A DNA stretch of 64,000 nucleotides from Hyphomicrobiales bacterium (lineage in GTDB: Bacteria > Pseudomonadota > Alphaproteobacteria > Rhizobiales > Beijerinckiaceae). The DNA is taken from positions 39,083-103,082 of the forward strand of contig UCLR01000010.1 in the NCBI GenBank assembly GCA_900473415.1. Reading direction: 5' to 3'. Position numbers and translations under genes: made by a program. Below are positions 36,344 through 44,649 of the stretch, piece by piece. Within the stretch, counting starts at the first letter, position 1; each line of letters opens with the position of its first letter. Below the pieces are notes generated by a model. It ran no database searches, was not told the DNA's origin, and saw nothing but the letters and a program-made list of their open reading frames with translations.

Positions 36344-37312
36344 ATGGAGTTCGACGTCAGCCTCGCCGACGTTCAGGCCGCGGCCGCGCGTATCGCCGGC
36401 AAGGTCCGCCGTACGCCGACCTATCGCAGTGCCGGGTTGTCCGAGCGGCTCGGCGTCGAGACCTGGGTGAAGCTGGAGAGCCTGCAGCTCGGCGGCTCCT
36501 TCAAGGTCCGCGGCTGCTTCAACAAGCTGACGGCGCTCGGCGACTCCGAGCGGGCACGCGGAGTCGTCACTGTTTCCGGGGGGAACCACGCCATCGCCGT
36601 CTCGCTCGTGGCGCGGGAGGTCGGGACCAGGGCGCTGGTGCTGATGCCGAAGGCGACGCCGGCGCTTAACATCCGGCTGACGCAGGAAGCCGGCGGCGAG
36701 GTCGAGCTCTGCGAGGACTCGATCGAGGCTTTCGCCAAGGCGGACGATTACGCCGCGCGCGGCATGGTCCATGTCCATTCCTACGATGACCCGACGATCA
36801 TCGCCGGCCATGGCACGCTCGGACTGGAATTGGCCGCCGATGCCGGCGGGCGGATCGACCATGTCTTCCTGTCGATCGGCGGAGGCGGCTTCGCGGCCGG
36901 CGTCGGCGCGGCGCTCAAGGGGCTCGATCCGGCCGTCAGGCTGCACGGTGTCGAGACCGAGGGCGCGACGACGATGAGCCAGGCGCTCGCCGCCGGCCAG
37001 CCGGTGCCGATCCGTCCGACCTCGATTTCGCGGACGCTGGGCGCACCCTTCGCGACCGAGCGCACCATGGCCGCGGCACGGCAGTTCCTGGAGGAGATCG
37101 TCGTGGTGCCGGATGCCGAGGCGGTGCGCGAGCTGGTTTGGGTGCTGCAGAACGAGCGGGTGCTGCTGGAGCCGGCCGCCGCCTGCACCGTCGCCGCGGC
37201 GCTGTCGCGGAAGGACAAGTTCCAGCCGGGCGAACGGGTCTGCCTTGTCTTCTGCGGATCGAACGTCGCGCTGGAGGATGTCGAGGATTGGCGAAGCAGG
37301 TTCGGAGTCTGA
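36344..37312 (+). CDS. serine/threonine dehydratase-type PLP enzyme
   Basis: 322 residues, fold type II. The Schiff-base lysine is in LGGSFKVRGCFNK, the cofactor asparagine loop is VSGGNHAIAVS, and the phosphate-binding loop is FLSIGGGGFAAGVGAAL. There is no C-terminal ACT regulatory domain, so it is the catabolic or single-domain type rather than IlvA. Substrate could be threonine, serine or a hydroxyaspartate. AGGGACCCTAAGG precedes the ATG. It ends before a strong hairpin shared with the convergent peptidase gene. Confidence 0.88.
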   Translation: MEFDVSLADVQAAAARIAGKVRRTPTYRSAGLSERLGVETWVKLESLQLGGSFKVRGCFNKLTALGDSERARGVVTVSGGNHAIAVSLVAREVGTRALVLMPKATPALNIRLTQEAGGEVELCEDSIEAFAKADDYAARGMVHVHSYDDPTIIAGHGTLGLELAADAGGRIDHVFLSIGGGGFAAGVGAALKGLDPAVRLHGVETEGATTMSQALAAGQPVPIRPTSISRTLGAPFATERTMAAARQFLEEIVVVPDAEAVRELVWVLQNERVLLEPAAACTVAAALSRKDKFQPGERVCLVFCGSNVALEDVEDWRSRFGV

Positions 37313-37313
37313 G

Positions 37314-37348
37314 GCGCCGCCGTTCCGGCCGATCCGGAACGGCGGCGC
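37314..37348. terminator. strong hairpin between convergent dehydratase and peptidase genes
   Basis: GCGCCGCCGTTCCGG (37314-37328) and its exact complement (37334-37348) form a 15-bp perfect stem with loop CCGAT. It lies between the stops at 37312 and 37357. No T-tract on either side, so termination may rely on the stem alone or on Rho. Confidence 0.65.
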
Positions 37349-37356
37349 GATCCCGT

Positions 37357-37803
37357 TCACTTGCTGTTGCGGGCGAACCTCGCATAGCGATGGCGCTTAC
37401 CGGCATGGGCGTAGCGGCTGCGCTTGTATCCATACCAGGAGAGCTGGAGCTCGCCGACATCGGCATGGACAATTCCGTTGGAGTAGGTGCCGACCCCGCC
37501 GATGTTGTCGAGGGTGCGAGCGACGGCGGCGGCCTTCCGCGGCGAAGTCGCCAACGGCCGGAAGTCGATAGCCTTTCCACGGTAATGCTGAGAATGGCGG
37601 GCATGACGGCCGCCACAAGTCGAGGTGATCTGGATCGGGCCGATCTTCGCGATGAGATCGTCGATCATGGCTCGGGTGTCTGATTTTAGACAATTCAGGC
37701 CGCGGACTTGCGGCTGGAAGGAGATATTCTTGGGAGAGGTGTCAGCGAGAGCTATCGAAGGCAATAATGTGAAGACTACTGCAAAAATCGATGAGACACG
37801 CAT
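37357..37803 (-). CDS. secreted M15-like (D-Ala-D-Ala carboxypeptidase-type) protein
   Basis: 148 residues with a signal peptide (SSIFAVVFTLLPSIALA-DTS). The zinc-peptidase fold of the M15 family is suggested by RHARHSQHYRGKAIDFRP, which carries the S-x-H-x-x-G-x-A-x-D motif with two ligands, and by GGVGTYSNGIVHADVGE, which supplies the third (H-x-D). Two cysteines (NCLKS, STCGG) could form a disulfide. The tail is very basic (KRSRYAHAGKRHRYARFARN), suggesting wall or outer-membrane binding. Probably a peptidoglycan peptidase in the periplasm. The 5' part of the gene and its upstream DNA are noticeably AT-richer than the neighbours. Confidence 0.8.
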   Translation of the reverse strand: MRVSSIFAVVFTLLPSIALADTSPKNISFQPQVRGLNCLKSDTRAMIDDLIAKIGPIQITSTCGGRHARHSQHYRGKAIDFRPLATSPRKAAAVARTLDNIGGVGTYSNGIVHADVGELQLSWYGYKRSRYAHAGKRHRYARFARNSK

Positions 37804-38110
37804 TGCAAACCCCCAGATTCTGAACTACCAACAGTGAATGACCCTCCTGAAATACGGATCGAGACGCGAAGAAAATTGCTAATGATGGCGAAAGAAAGAC
37901 AGCGTTAAGGCCATTATATTTCACATTACCGACCCAAACAGTCGCGCACGACTGAGGTTACTGCGCTCACCAGCGTCAGATGCGCGCGCCATTCCACAGA
38001 GGCCCATCACCTCCGCGGCAACGGCTTGGACAGGCGGGTCGAGGCTGGGTTAGCTTGCGGCAAGGCGCCCGTTTTCTGCGCAGCCGCCCCATACAATCTC
38101 AGAGGAACAT
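37804..38110. other. AT-richer divergent intergenic region
   Basis: 307 bp between the M15-like gene (minus) and the M20 gene (plus). No credible gene. 37810-37930 is conspicuously AT-rich (for example TTAAGGCCATTATATTTCAC), includes a perfect minus-strand -10 box, and returns to normal composition after about 37980. The M20 gene start is preceded by AGAGGAACAT. Confidence 0.65.
37913..37941 (-). promoter_or_regulatory. candidate sigma-70 promoter of the M15-like gene
   Basis: Minus strand reads TATAAT at 37918-37913 with CTGTTT about 17 nt upstream. The -10 is perfect, the -35 poor. It is 110 nt before the start codon and within the AT-rich patch. Confidence 0.35.
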
Positions 38111-39283
38111 ATGCCTAAGAACGACCTCATCGCGGCGATCACGCCCGAAATCACCGCGATCCGCCGCGACTTCCACCGCCATCCCGAGCTGATGTACGAA
38201 GTCCAGCGCACGGCCGGAATCGTCGCCGACAAGCTCAAGGAATGGGGCGCGGACGAGGTGGTGACCGGCATCGGGAAGACCGGCGTCGTCGGCATCATCA
38301 AGGGCAAGAAGGCGGATTCGGGCAGGGTCATCGGCCTCCGTGCAGACATGGACGCGCTGCCGATCCACGAGCAGACCAACCTGGAGCACCGCTCCACCGT
38401 GCCGGGGAAGATGCATGCCTGCGGCCATGACGGACACACCGCCATGCTGCTCGGCGCGGCCAAGTACCTGACGCAGACGCGCGACTTCGACGGCACCGCC
38501 GTGCTGATCTTCCAGCCGGCCGAGGAAGGCGGCGCCGGCGCCAAGGCGATGATCGACGACGGGTTGATCACCCGCTTCGGCATCCAGGAAGTCTATGGCA
38601 TGCACAACAAGCCCGGCGTCCCGGTAGGCCGCTTCGAGATCGCCAAGGGGCCGGCCATGGCCGCCGCCGACCGCATCCACATCAAGATCGAGGGCAAGGG
38701 CGGGCACGCCGCCGCGCCCCATAACGTCAACGACCCGATCGTCGCTTCCTGCGCGCTGGTCAGCGCCCTGCAGACCGTCGCCTCGCGCAACACCAACCCG
38801 CTGGAGTCGATCGTCGTCTCGGTAACGGCGCTCAATGCCGGCGAGGCCTTCAACGTCATCCCGCAGAACGCGGAGATCAAGGGTTCGGTGCGCACGCTGA
38901 CCCCGGAAACGCGCGATCTCGCCGAAAAGCGCATCACCGAGATCGTAGAGGGCGTGATGAAGGCCTTCGGCATGAAGTACGAGCTCGAATACCATCGCGG
39001 CTATCCGGTGACTTTCAACCATGCCGGCCAGACCGATTTCGTGACCAGCGTGGCGAAGGAGATCTTCGGCTCCGACGCGATCACCACTGACATCCCGCCG
39101 ACCATGGGCTCGGAAGACTTCTCCTATATGCTGGAAGAGCGCCCCGGCGCCTTCATCAACATTGGCAACGGCGACTCGGCCGGGCTGCACCACCCCGCCT
39201 ATGAGTTCAACGATGAGGCGATCCCGGTCGGCGTGAACTACTGGGCGAGCCTGATCGAAATCTCCATGCCGCAGCGCGGCTGA
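38111..39283 (+). CDS. M20 amidohydrolase (hippurate hydrolase / N-acyl-amino-acid type)
   Basis: 390 residues. The M20D signatures are RRDFHRHPELMYEVQRT at the N-terminus, IGLRADMDALPI, GKMHACGHDGHTAMLLGAA with metal ligands, FQPAEEGGAGAKAMI, MHNKPG and the late ligand region PTMGSEDFSYML. Such enzymes release amino acids from N-acyl or peptide-like conjugates (hippurate, IAA-amino acids, N-acetyl-diaminopimelate); the substrate is not determined. AGAGGAAC precedes the ATG. The LhgO-like gene follows after 16 nt, so the two are likely co-transcribed. Confidence 0.9.
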   Translation: MPKNDLIAAITPEITAIRRDFHRHPELMYEVQRTAGIVADKLKEWGADEVVTGIGKTGVVGIIKGKKADSGRVIGLRADMDALPIHEQTNLEHRSTVPGKMHACGHDGHTAMLLGAAKYLTQTRDFDGTAVLIFQPAEEGGAGAKAMIDDGLITRFGIQEVYGMHNKPGVPVGRFEIAKGPAMAAADRIHIKIEGKGGHAAAPHNVNDPIVASCALVSALQTVASRNTNPLESIVVSVTALNAGEAFNVIPQNAEIKGSVRTLTPETRDLAEKRITEIVEGVMKAFGMKYELEYHRGYPVTFNHAGQTDFVTSVAKEIFGSDAITTDIPPTMGSEDFSYMLEERPGAFINIGNGDSAGLHHPAYEFNDEAIPVGVNYWASLIEISMPQRG

Positions 39284-39299
39284 CGGCTTTGCCAACGCG

Positions 39300-40403
39300 A
39301 TGAGCGACATTGATTGCCTGGTGATCGGGGCCGGAGTTGTCGGCCTCGCGGTGGCTCGCGAGCTGGCGCAGGCCGGGCGCGAGGTCGTCATCGCGGAAGC
39401 GGCCGACGGGATCGGCACCCAGACCTCGGCGCGCAACTCCGAGGTCATCCATGCCGGGATCTACTACCCGCCCGGCTCGCTGAAAGCCCGCGTCTGCGTC
39501 GAGGGCCGCAAGCGACTTTACCGTTACCTCGCCGAGCGCGGCCTGCCGCACAAGGCCTGCGGCAAACTGATCGTCGCGACATCGGAAAGCCAGAAGCCGG
39601 CGCTCGAGACGATCATGGCTCGGGCGCTCGCCTCCGGCGTCGACTCGCTGCGCTGGCTTTCCGGCGCCGAGGCGAAAGCGATGGAGCCGGAGGTTCGCTG
39701 CGAGATCGCTCTCCTCTCGCCGGAGACCGGCGTGGTCGACAGCCATGCCCTGATGCTCTCGCTGCTCGGCGAATGCGAGGCGGCGGGCGGCTCGCTTGCG
39801 CTCAATACGCCGATCACTGGCTGGCGGCGGGAGGCGGAAGGTTTCAGCGTCGATTTCGGCGGAGCGGAGCCTGCGACCTATACGGTTCGGACCATCGTCA
39901 ATTCGGCCGGCCATGGCGCGCCGAAGCTGCTGCGCCAACTCGACGGCTTTCCTGCCGCGCATGTGCCGGTGCAGCACTATGCCAAGGGCAATTATTTCGC
40001 ACTGACGGGCCGGCAGCCCTTCAGCCATTTGGTCTATCCGGTGCCGGAGGCCGCGGGCCTCGGCATCCACGCCACCATCGACATGGGCGGGCGCGTCAAG
40101 TTCGGCCCCGATGTCGAATGGGTCTCGCACGACCAGGACCTCGTCGTCGATCCGGTACGGGCGGAGAAGTTCTACGCGGCGATCCGCACCTACTGGCCGG
40201 CGCTGCCGGATGGGGCGCTCGTCGCCGACTATGCCGGCATCCGGCCGAAGCTTCATGGCCCGACCGAGCCGATGCCGGATTTCCGCATCGACGGGCCGGA
40301 GGTCCATGGCGTCGCGAACCTCGTCAACTTGCTGGGCATCGAGAGCCCGGGGCTGACGAGCTCGCTGGCGATCGCGGCATTGGTGGCGGAGCGGCTTCGG
40401 TAG
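39300..40403 (+). CDS. FAD-dependent oxidoreductase, LhgO-like
   Basis: 367 residues of the DAO/GlpD flavoprotein family. FAD-binding Rossmann start DCLVIGAGVVGLAVARELA, followed by GTQTSARNSEVIHAGIYYPPGS, which is characteristic of L-2-hydroxyglutarate oxidases (LhgO/YgaF). The C-terminus has YAGIRPKLHGP and NLVNLLGIESPGLTSSLAIA. It probably oxidises an L-2-hydroxy acid and passes electrons to quinone; L-2-hydroxyglutarate is the best guess. Co-directional with the M20 gene, 16 nt apart. Ends 11 nt before the convergent GIY-YIG gene. Confidence 0.88.
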   Translation: MSDIDCLVIGAGVVGLAVARELAQAGREVVIAEAADGIGTQTSARNSEVIHAGIYYPPGSLKARVCVEGRKRLYRYLAERGLPHKACGKLIVATSESQKPALETIMARALASGVDSLRWLSGAEAKAMEPEVRCEIALLSPETGVVDSHALMLSLLGECEAAGGSLALNTPITGWRREAEGFSVDFGGAEPATYTVRTIVNSAGHGAPKLLRQLDGFPAAHVPVQHYAKGNYFALTGRQPFSHLVYPVPEAAGLGIHATIDMGGRVKFGPDVEWVSHDQDLVVDPVRAEKFYAAIRTYWPALPDGALVADYAGIRPKLHGPTEPMPDFRIDGPEVHGVANLVNLLGIESPGLTSSLAIAALVAERLR

Positions 40404-40414
40404 ACGCCAGCTGC

Positions 40415-40750
40415 TCAGAGCGGCTGCGCGTTCAGTTCTCGCGTCCAATGCGCCACGCGCGCCTTCATCACGCGCTCGCGGCCGATCGCCAGCTCGTCCT
40501 CGTCCACGCGCTCGACCTCCTCGAAGACGAACTGCTCCTCGCCATGCGCCTGCCAGGCAGCCTGGAGCGCGCGTTCGCGGTGGCTGCCGTGGCGCAGCGT
40601 GAACCAGACCCGGTTCTGGATCTTGGAGAGGTCGGGGGCGTGGCCGACCCAGCTGTCTCCATTGGCCAGGCAGCGGACCCTGTAGATCCCGGCCACAACC
40701 TTGCGTTCCTTGTAGGCGGCGATCGCCGCCTTTCGCGCATCATTCTGCAT
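40415..40750 (-). CDS. variant GIY-YIG-fold protein
   Basis: 111 residues. The nuclease core can be traced: GIYRVRC supplies the GIY strand, NGDSWVGHAPDL takes the place of the YIG strand (WVG), and RVWFTLRHGSH provides the arginine region. The usual YIG tyrosine is replaced and the later conserved Glu lies in EEVERVDEDEL, so nuclease activity is uncertain. Small stand-alone GIY-YIG proteins of this kind are common in Hyphomicrobiales with no known role. An AT-rich inverted repeat lies directly upstream (40792-40826). Confidence 0.72.
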   Translation of the reverse strand: MQNDARKAAIAAYKERKVVAGIYRVRCLANGDSWVGHAPDLSKIQNRVWFTLRHGSHRERALQAAWQAHGEEQFVFEEVERVDEDELAIGRERVMKARVAHWTRELNAQPL

Positions 40751-40791
40751 TGGCGTCCTGCTCCGTGAGCAGTCGCGAATATCACCCGGGC

Positions 40792-40826
40792 ATTATTACT
40801 TCAAGGAATTTCGTACGGGTAATAAT
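40792..40826. promoter_or_regulatory. AT-rich inverted repeat upstream of the GIY-YIG gene
   Basis: ATTATTAC (40792-40799) and GTAATAAT (40819-40826) are exact complements separated by 19 bp. This AT-rich island lies 41 nt before the GIY-YIG start and just after the eda stop. It could be an operator, or part of an eda terminator. No known factor matched. Confidence 0.4.
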
Positions 40827-40855
40827 TGCATGGAGCACACCCGGACGCGGAGACA

Positions 40856-41500
40856 TTATCCCCGCAGCTTCACGAAGGCTTCCTTGGCCTCGCAGGCGAG
40901 CGTGGTGATGCGGTTCCAGTCGCCGGCTGCGATGGCATCGGCCGGGACCAGCCAGGAGCCGCCGACGCAGATCACCTGCGGCAAGGCGAGATAGTCGCCG
41001 AGATTCTTCAGGCCGACGCCGCCGGTCGGGCAGAAGCTCATCTGCGGGAAGGGGCCGGAGAGAGCCTTGAGCGCCGGCGGGCCGCCTGCCTGCTCGGCGG
41101 GGAAGAACTTCGCGGTCGTGCGGCCGGCAGCAACGGCGCGCATGCAGTCGGAGGCCGTGGCGACGCCGGGCAGCCAGGGCAGGCCCGCCTTGCGCAGCGC
41201 CTCGTCGACGCTCTCGCTGAAGCCGGGGCTGACCACGGCCTGGGCGCCCGCATCCTTGACCTGCGCGACCTGGGCCGGGGTGACGACGGTACCGGCGACG
41301 GCCAGCGCCTTCGGCACCGATTTCGCGATGGCGGCGAGCGCTTCGAGCGCGGCGGGACGGCGCAAAGTCACCTCGACGACGTCGATACCACCGGCAACCA
41401 GCGCATGCGCCAGATCGACGGCGCGTGAGACATCCTCGATCACCACCACAGGGATCACGCCGCAGCTCTTCAACCGGGCAATCGCGGCCGTCTCGTCCAT
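40856..41500 (-). CDS. eda: 2-dehydro-3-deoxyphosphogluconate (KDPG) aldolase
   Basis: Cleaves KDPG to pyruvate and glyceraldehyde-3-phosphate in the Entner-Doudoroff pathway. 214 residues. The catalytic Glu is in DVVEVTLRRP and the Schiff-base Lys in RTTAKFFPAEQ. Phosphate-site motifs are CPTGGVGLKNLG and CVGGSWLVP. The start is at ATG 41500, with GGAAG spaced six nt; the ATG six bases upstream is too close to that site. It follows pgl by 37 nt, making the order zwf-pgl-eda, with edd (6-phosphogluconate dehydratase) absent from the cluster. Confidence 0.94.
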   Translation of the reverse strand: MDETAAIARLKSCGVIPVVVIEDVSRAVDLAHALVAGGIDVVEVTLRRPAALEALAAIAKSVPKALAVAGTVVTPAQVAQVKDAGAQAVVSPGFSESVDEALRKAGLPWLPGVATASDCMRAVAAGRTTAKFFPAEQAGGPPALKALSGPFPQMSFCPTGGVGLKNLGDYLALPQVICVGGSWLVPADAIAAGDWNRITTLACEAKEAFVKLRG

Positions 41501-41537
41501 GGTCATCTTCCAATCATTGAACTGATATCGGGGGGCT

Positions 41538-42224
41538 CTACTCTTTCGCCCAGTAGACGTCGAGCCCTTGGGCACGACCAATCAGCAGATCGACCGGCAA
41601 CGGGGAGCGACGCCCCTCTGTGGCCTTCAACACCGCTTCCTTGACACCACCGGATACGAGGAGACTCGCCCAGCCAGCGCCGATGAGGCGCTCAGGCGAA
41701 AGCGACAGGCGTGGCGGCATGCCGGGCGGGCGGGCGATAACGATGCCGCTGTCCAGCACGGCATCGAAGCCCGCCTCGGCACCCGGAAAGAGCGAGGCGA
41801 CATGCCCGTCGGGGCCCATCCCACTGACCAGCAGATCGAGCGGCGGCAACTCGGCCAGCCGCGTGCAGAGGACGGCAGCGGCCGCCTCGATGTCGCTGCC
41901 GTGGCCGTGGAAGGAGATGAAGGAGGCCCGCTTGTCGGCCAGCGGTGCGAAATGCGCGCGGATCATGCGCTCGTTCGAGGCGACGTCGTCGGGCGCGACA
42001 AAGCGCTCGTCGGTCGGCATCAGCGTGACCCTGTCCCAGGGCAGGTCGCGCTGGCCAAGCGCGGCCAGGAAACGCGCCGGCGTGGTGCCCCCCGGCACGG
42101 CGAGAAGCGCCCTGCCCTGCGCGGCCAGGAGTGTCTGGAGCCTTACAGCCACCGCCTCCGCCAACGCCTCGGATGCCTCGTCGAGGCTGGCGAAACGGTA
42201 CCAGGCCAGAGGACCGGAGCTCAT
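41538..42224 (-). CDS. pgl: 6-phosphogluconolactonase
   Basis: Hydrolyses 6-phosphogluconolactone, the product of Zwf. 228 residues, DevB/SOL type. Motifs: LLAVPGGTTPARFLAAL, MPTDERFVAPDDVASNERMIR and VSGMGPDGHVASLFPG, all signature blocks of the isomerase-like lactonase fold. Its ATG (42222-42224) overlaps the zwf stop by one base (TGATG), showing translational coupling. Middle gene of zwf-pgl-eda. Confidence 0.94.
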   Translation of the reverse strand: MSSGPLAWYRFASLDEASEALAEAVAVRLQTLLAAQGRALLAVPGGTTPARFLAALGQRDLPWDRVTLMPTDERFVAPDDVASNERMIRAHFAPLADKRASFISFHGHGSDIEAAAAVLCTRLAELPPLDLLVSGMGPDGHVASLFPGAEAGFDAVLDSGIVIARPPGMPPRLSLSPERLIGAGWASLLVSGGVKEAVLKATEGRRSPLPVDLLIGRAQGLDVYWAKE

Positions 42225-43726
42225 CAGAGCAGGTCCGGATCGGCCCATGAGCGGCCTTCGCGTTCGATCAGGCCGATCGATTGTGAGGGACCCCAGGTGC
42301 CGGCGGCGTAGCGATGCGGATGCGGCGTGTAGTCCTGCCAGCCGGCGATGATCGGATCGACCCAGGTCCAGGCCTGCTCGACCTCGTCGCGGTGCATGAA
42401 CAGGGTCTGGTCGCCGCGGATCACATCGGTCAGCAGGCGCTCGTAGGCGTCCGGCGTGCGCTCGTCGAAGGCGGTGGAATAGCGCAGGTCGAGCTGGCGC
42501 GGCACGATCTTGAGCCGGCCGGAGCCCGGCACCTTCATCATCAGCTGAAGCTGCACGCCGTCATTCGGCTGCAAACGGATGAAGAGGCGGTTAGCGTCGA
42601 GCCGATCGCAGTTGCCTTGGCCGAAGATCGAATGCGGGACCGGCTTGAAGGTGACGGCGATTTCGGAATAGCGCTGCGCCATGCGCTTGCCGGTGCGCAG
42701 GTAGATCGGCACGCCGGCCCAGCGCCAGTTGTCGATCTCGCAACGCACAGCGACGAATGTCTCGGTGTTGCTGCCGTGGCCCAGCTCCTCCGCATAGCCC
42801 CTGACGCGCTGGCCGTCGATCTGGCCCGGACCGTACTGGCCGCGCACGGTGTAGCGCTGGACGTCGGGCCCGACGATCGGACGCAGCGCCTTCAGCACCT
42901 TGATCTTCTCGTCACGGACCGCGCCGGCCTCCAGCATGTTCGGCGGCTCGATGGCGAAGAGGGTGAGGAGCTGCATGAGATGGTTCTGGACCATGTCACG
43001 CATATGCCCGGCCTTGTCGTAATAGCCGGCGCGGCTCTCCAGCCCGACCGTCTCGGCCACGGTGATCTGGACATGGTCGATGTCACGGCTGGACCAGGAG
43101 CGCTCGAACAGGGTGTTGGCGAAGCGCAGGACGAGCAGGTTCTGCACCGTCTCCTTGCCGAGATAATGGTCGATCCGGTAGGTGCGGCTCTCGGGCAGGA
43201 TGCGCGCGACGGCATCATTGATCTGCCGCGCGGAGGCGAGATCACGGCCGAGCGGCTTCTCCAGGATGACGCGCGAGGTCGGCGTCAGGATGCCCGCCTT
43301 GGCGAGATTCTCGCAGATCGGGATGAAGAGGTCCGGCGGCGTCGAGAGATAGAAGGAGCGGACGCGCTCGCTCTCGCCCAGCGCCTTCTTCAGGGACTTG
43401 TAGCTGTCGGGCTGGACAGCATCGAGCATCACCATGGTCAGCCGACGCAGGAAGGAATCCACATGCTCCTGCGGGATGCCTTCCTCATGCAGCCGTGTGG
43501 CGATCTGCTTCGGCAGCCCCTCGATATCCTCTTCCTTGCGGACAACGGCGAGGATGCGGCTCTCCCCAGGTAGCACGCCTTCGCGGTTGCGCTGCGCGAG
43601 CGCGGGGAAGAGCTTCCGCAGGGCGAGATCGCCGCCCGCGCCGAAGATCACGAGATCGAAGGGCGGTACCGGTGTCCGCTCGGGGACGGTCTCGGGCCGA
43701 AGCGGGTTGTCGACGATGGCGTCCAT
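42224..43726 (-). CDS. zwf: glucose-6-phosphate 1-dehydrogenase
   Basis: Oxidises glucose-6-phosphate to the lactone with NAD(P)+. 500 residues. The dinucleotide fold starts at VIFGAGGDLALRKLFPAL. The active-site signature is RIDHYLGKETVQNLLVLRF, and DHVQITVAETVGLESRAGYYD follows. The ATG at 43726 has GGAG ten nt upstream; an in-frame ATG at 43774 is less likely. First gene of the zwf-pgl-eda unit, entry to the Entner-Doudoroff and oxidative pentose phosphate routes. No regulator adjoins. Confidence 0.96.
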   Translation of the reverse strand: MDAIVDNPLRPETVPERTPVPPFDLVIFGAGGDLALRKLFPALAQRNREGVLPGESRILAVVRKEEDIEGLPKQIATRLHEEGIPQEHVDSFLRRLTMVMLDAVQPDSYKSLKKALGESERVRSFYLSTPPDLFIPICENLAKAGILTPTSRVILEKPLGRDLASARQINDAVARILPESRTYRIDHYLGKETVQNLLVLRFANTLFERSWSSRDIDHVQITVAETVGLESRAGYYDKAGHMRDMVQNHLMQLLTLFAIEPPNMLEAGAVRDEKIKVLKALRPIVGPDVQRYTVRGQYGPGQIDGQRVRGYAEELGHGSNTETFVAVRCEIDNWRWAGVPIYLRTGKRMAQRYSEIAVTFKPVPHSIFGQGNCDRLDANRLFIRLQPNDGVQLQLMMKVPGSGRLKIVPRQLDLRYSTAFDERTPDAYERLLTDVIRGDQTLFMHRDEVEQAWTWVDPIIAGWQDYTPHPHRYAAGTWGPSQSIGLIEREGRSWADPDLL

Positions 43727-43896
43727 GGACGTAAAACTCCGTGCGGCGGAACCGGGTCCAATCATGCCGCGCAAACCCTGCGATTCGATTGCCGGCGTCA
43801 GATGCGACGCGAGTTAGCGCAGGGCTGCGACCAGAGTGAGACGGTTTTCGCGCCTGCGCAATGAGGGGCGACGACGGGCCGCCCTTCGTCCCTTGC

Positions 43897-44649
43897 TCAG
43901 CCGGTGCGCCTGAAGCCCGCGCTCGCGGTCAGCAATTGCTGCGCATAGGCCGTCTGCGGCTCGCGGGCGGAGAGCGTCTCCACCGTCATCTCCTCAACGG
44001 CGCGGCCGAACTGCATCACGAGCAGGCGCTCGCACATATGGCCGACGACGGCGAGGTCATGGCTCACGAGGATGTAGGTGAGCTTGCGCTCCTGCCGTAG
44101 CGCCGCGAGCAGGTTCAGCACCTCCGCCTGGATCGAGACGTCGAGGGCCGAAGTCGGCTCGTCGAGCAGCAGGATCGAGGGCTCGAGCACGAGGGCGCGG
44201 GCAATCGCGACCCGCTGGCGCTGGCCGCCCGAGAGCTGGTGCGGATAGCGGAAACGAAAGGAGGCCGGCAGGCCGACATCCGAAAGCGCCTTGCCGATGC
44301 GGGCTTCGGCGTCGCGAATGCCGTGGATCGCGAGCGGCTCGGCCAGCGTGTCGTCGACGGTCTTCTTCGGATGAAGCGAGCCGTAAGGGTCCTGAAAGAC
44401 CATCTGGACGTTGCGATAGAAGGCCTTGTCCCGGACCTTCGGCTGCACGGCGCCCGCGATCGCCACGTTGCCGCTCCATTCGCGATTGAGACCGGAGAGG
44501 ACGCGCAGCACGGTCGATTTGCCGGACCCGGACTCGCCGACGAGCCCGTAGCTCTCGCCCTGACCGACCGTGAAGGAGAGGTCCTTCACCACATGGGAAT
44601 CGCCGAACGAGACGTTGAGCCTGTCGACGGAGATCGCGGTGTTCGTCAT
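43897..44649 (-). CDS. dipeptide/oligopeptide ABC transporter ATP-binding protein (DppF type)
   Basis: 250 residues. Walker A GLVGESGSGKSTVLR near 36-50, signature LSGGQRQRVAIARAL, Walker B ILLLDEPTSALD, and the H-loop VSHDLAVVGHM. MVFQDPYGSLHPKKTV is typical of the DppF/OppF subgroup. Its C-terminal extension is short, so the iron-sulfur/oligopeptide C-terminal domain is largely missing, unlike E. coli DppF of about 330 residues. ATG overlaps the DppD stop (ATGA). Energises uptake together with DppD. Confidence 0.92.
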   Translation of the reverse strand: MTNTAISVDRLNVSFGDSHVVKDLSFTVGQGESYGLVGESGSGKSTVLRVLSGLNREWSGNVAIAGAVQPKVRDKAFYRNVQMVFQDPYGSLHPKKTVDDTLAEPLAIHGIRDAEARIGKALSDVGLPASFRFRYPHQLSGGQRQRVAIARALVLEPSILLLDEPTSALDVSIQAEVLNLLAALRQERKLTYILVSHDLAVVGHMCERLLVMQFGRAVEEMTVETLSAREPQTAYAQQLLTASAGFRRTG

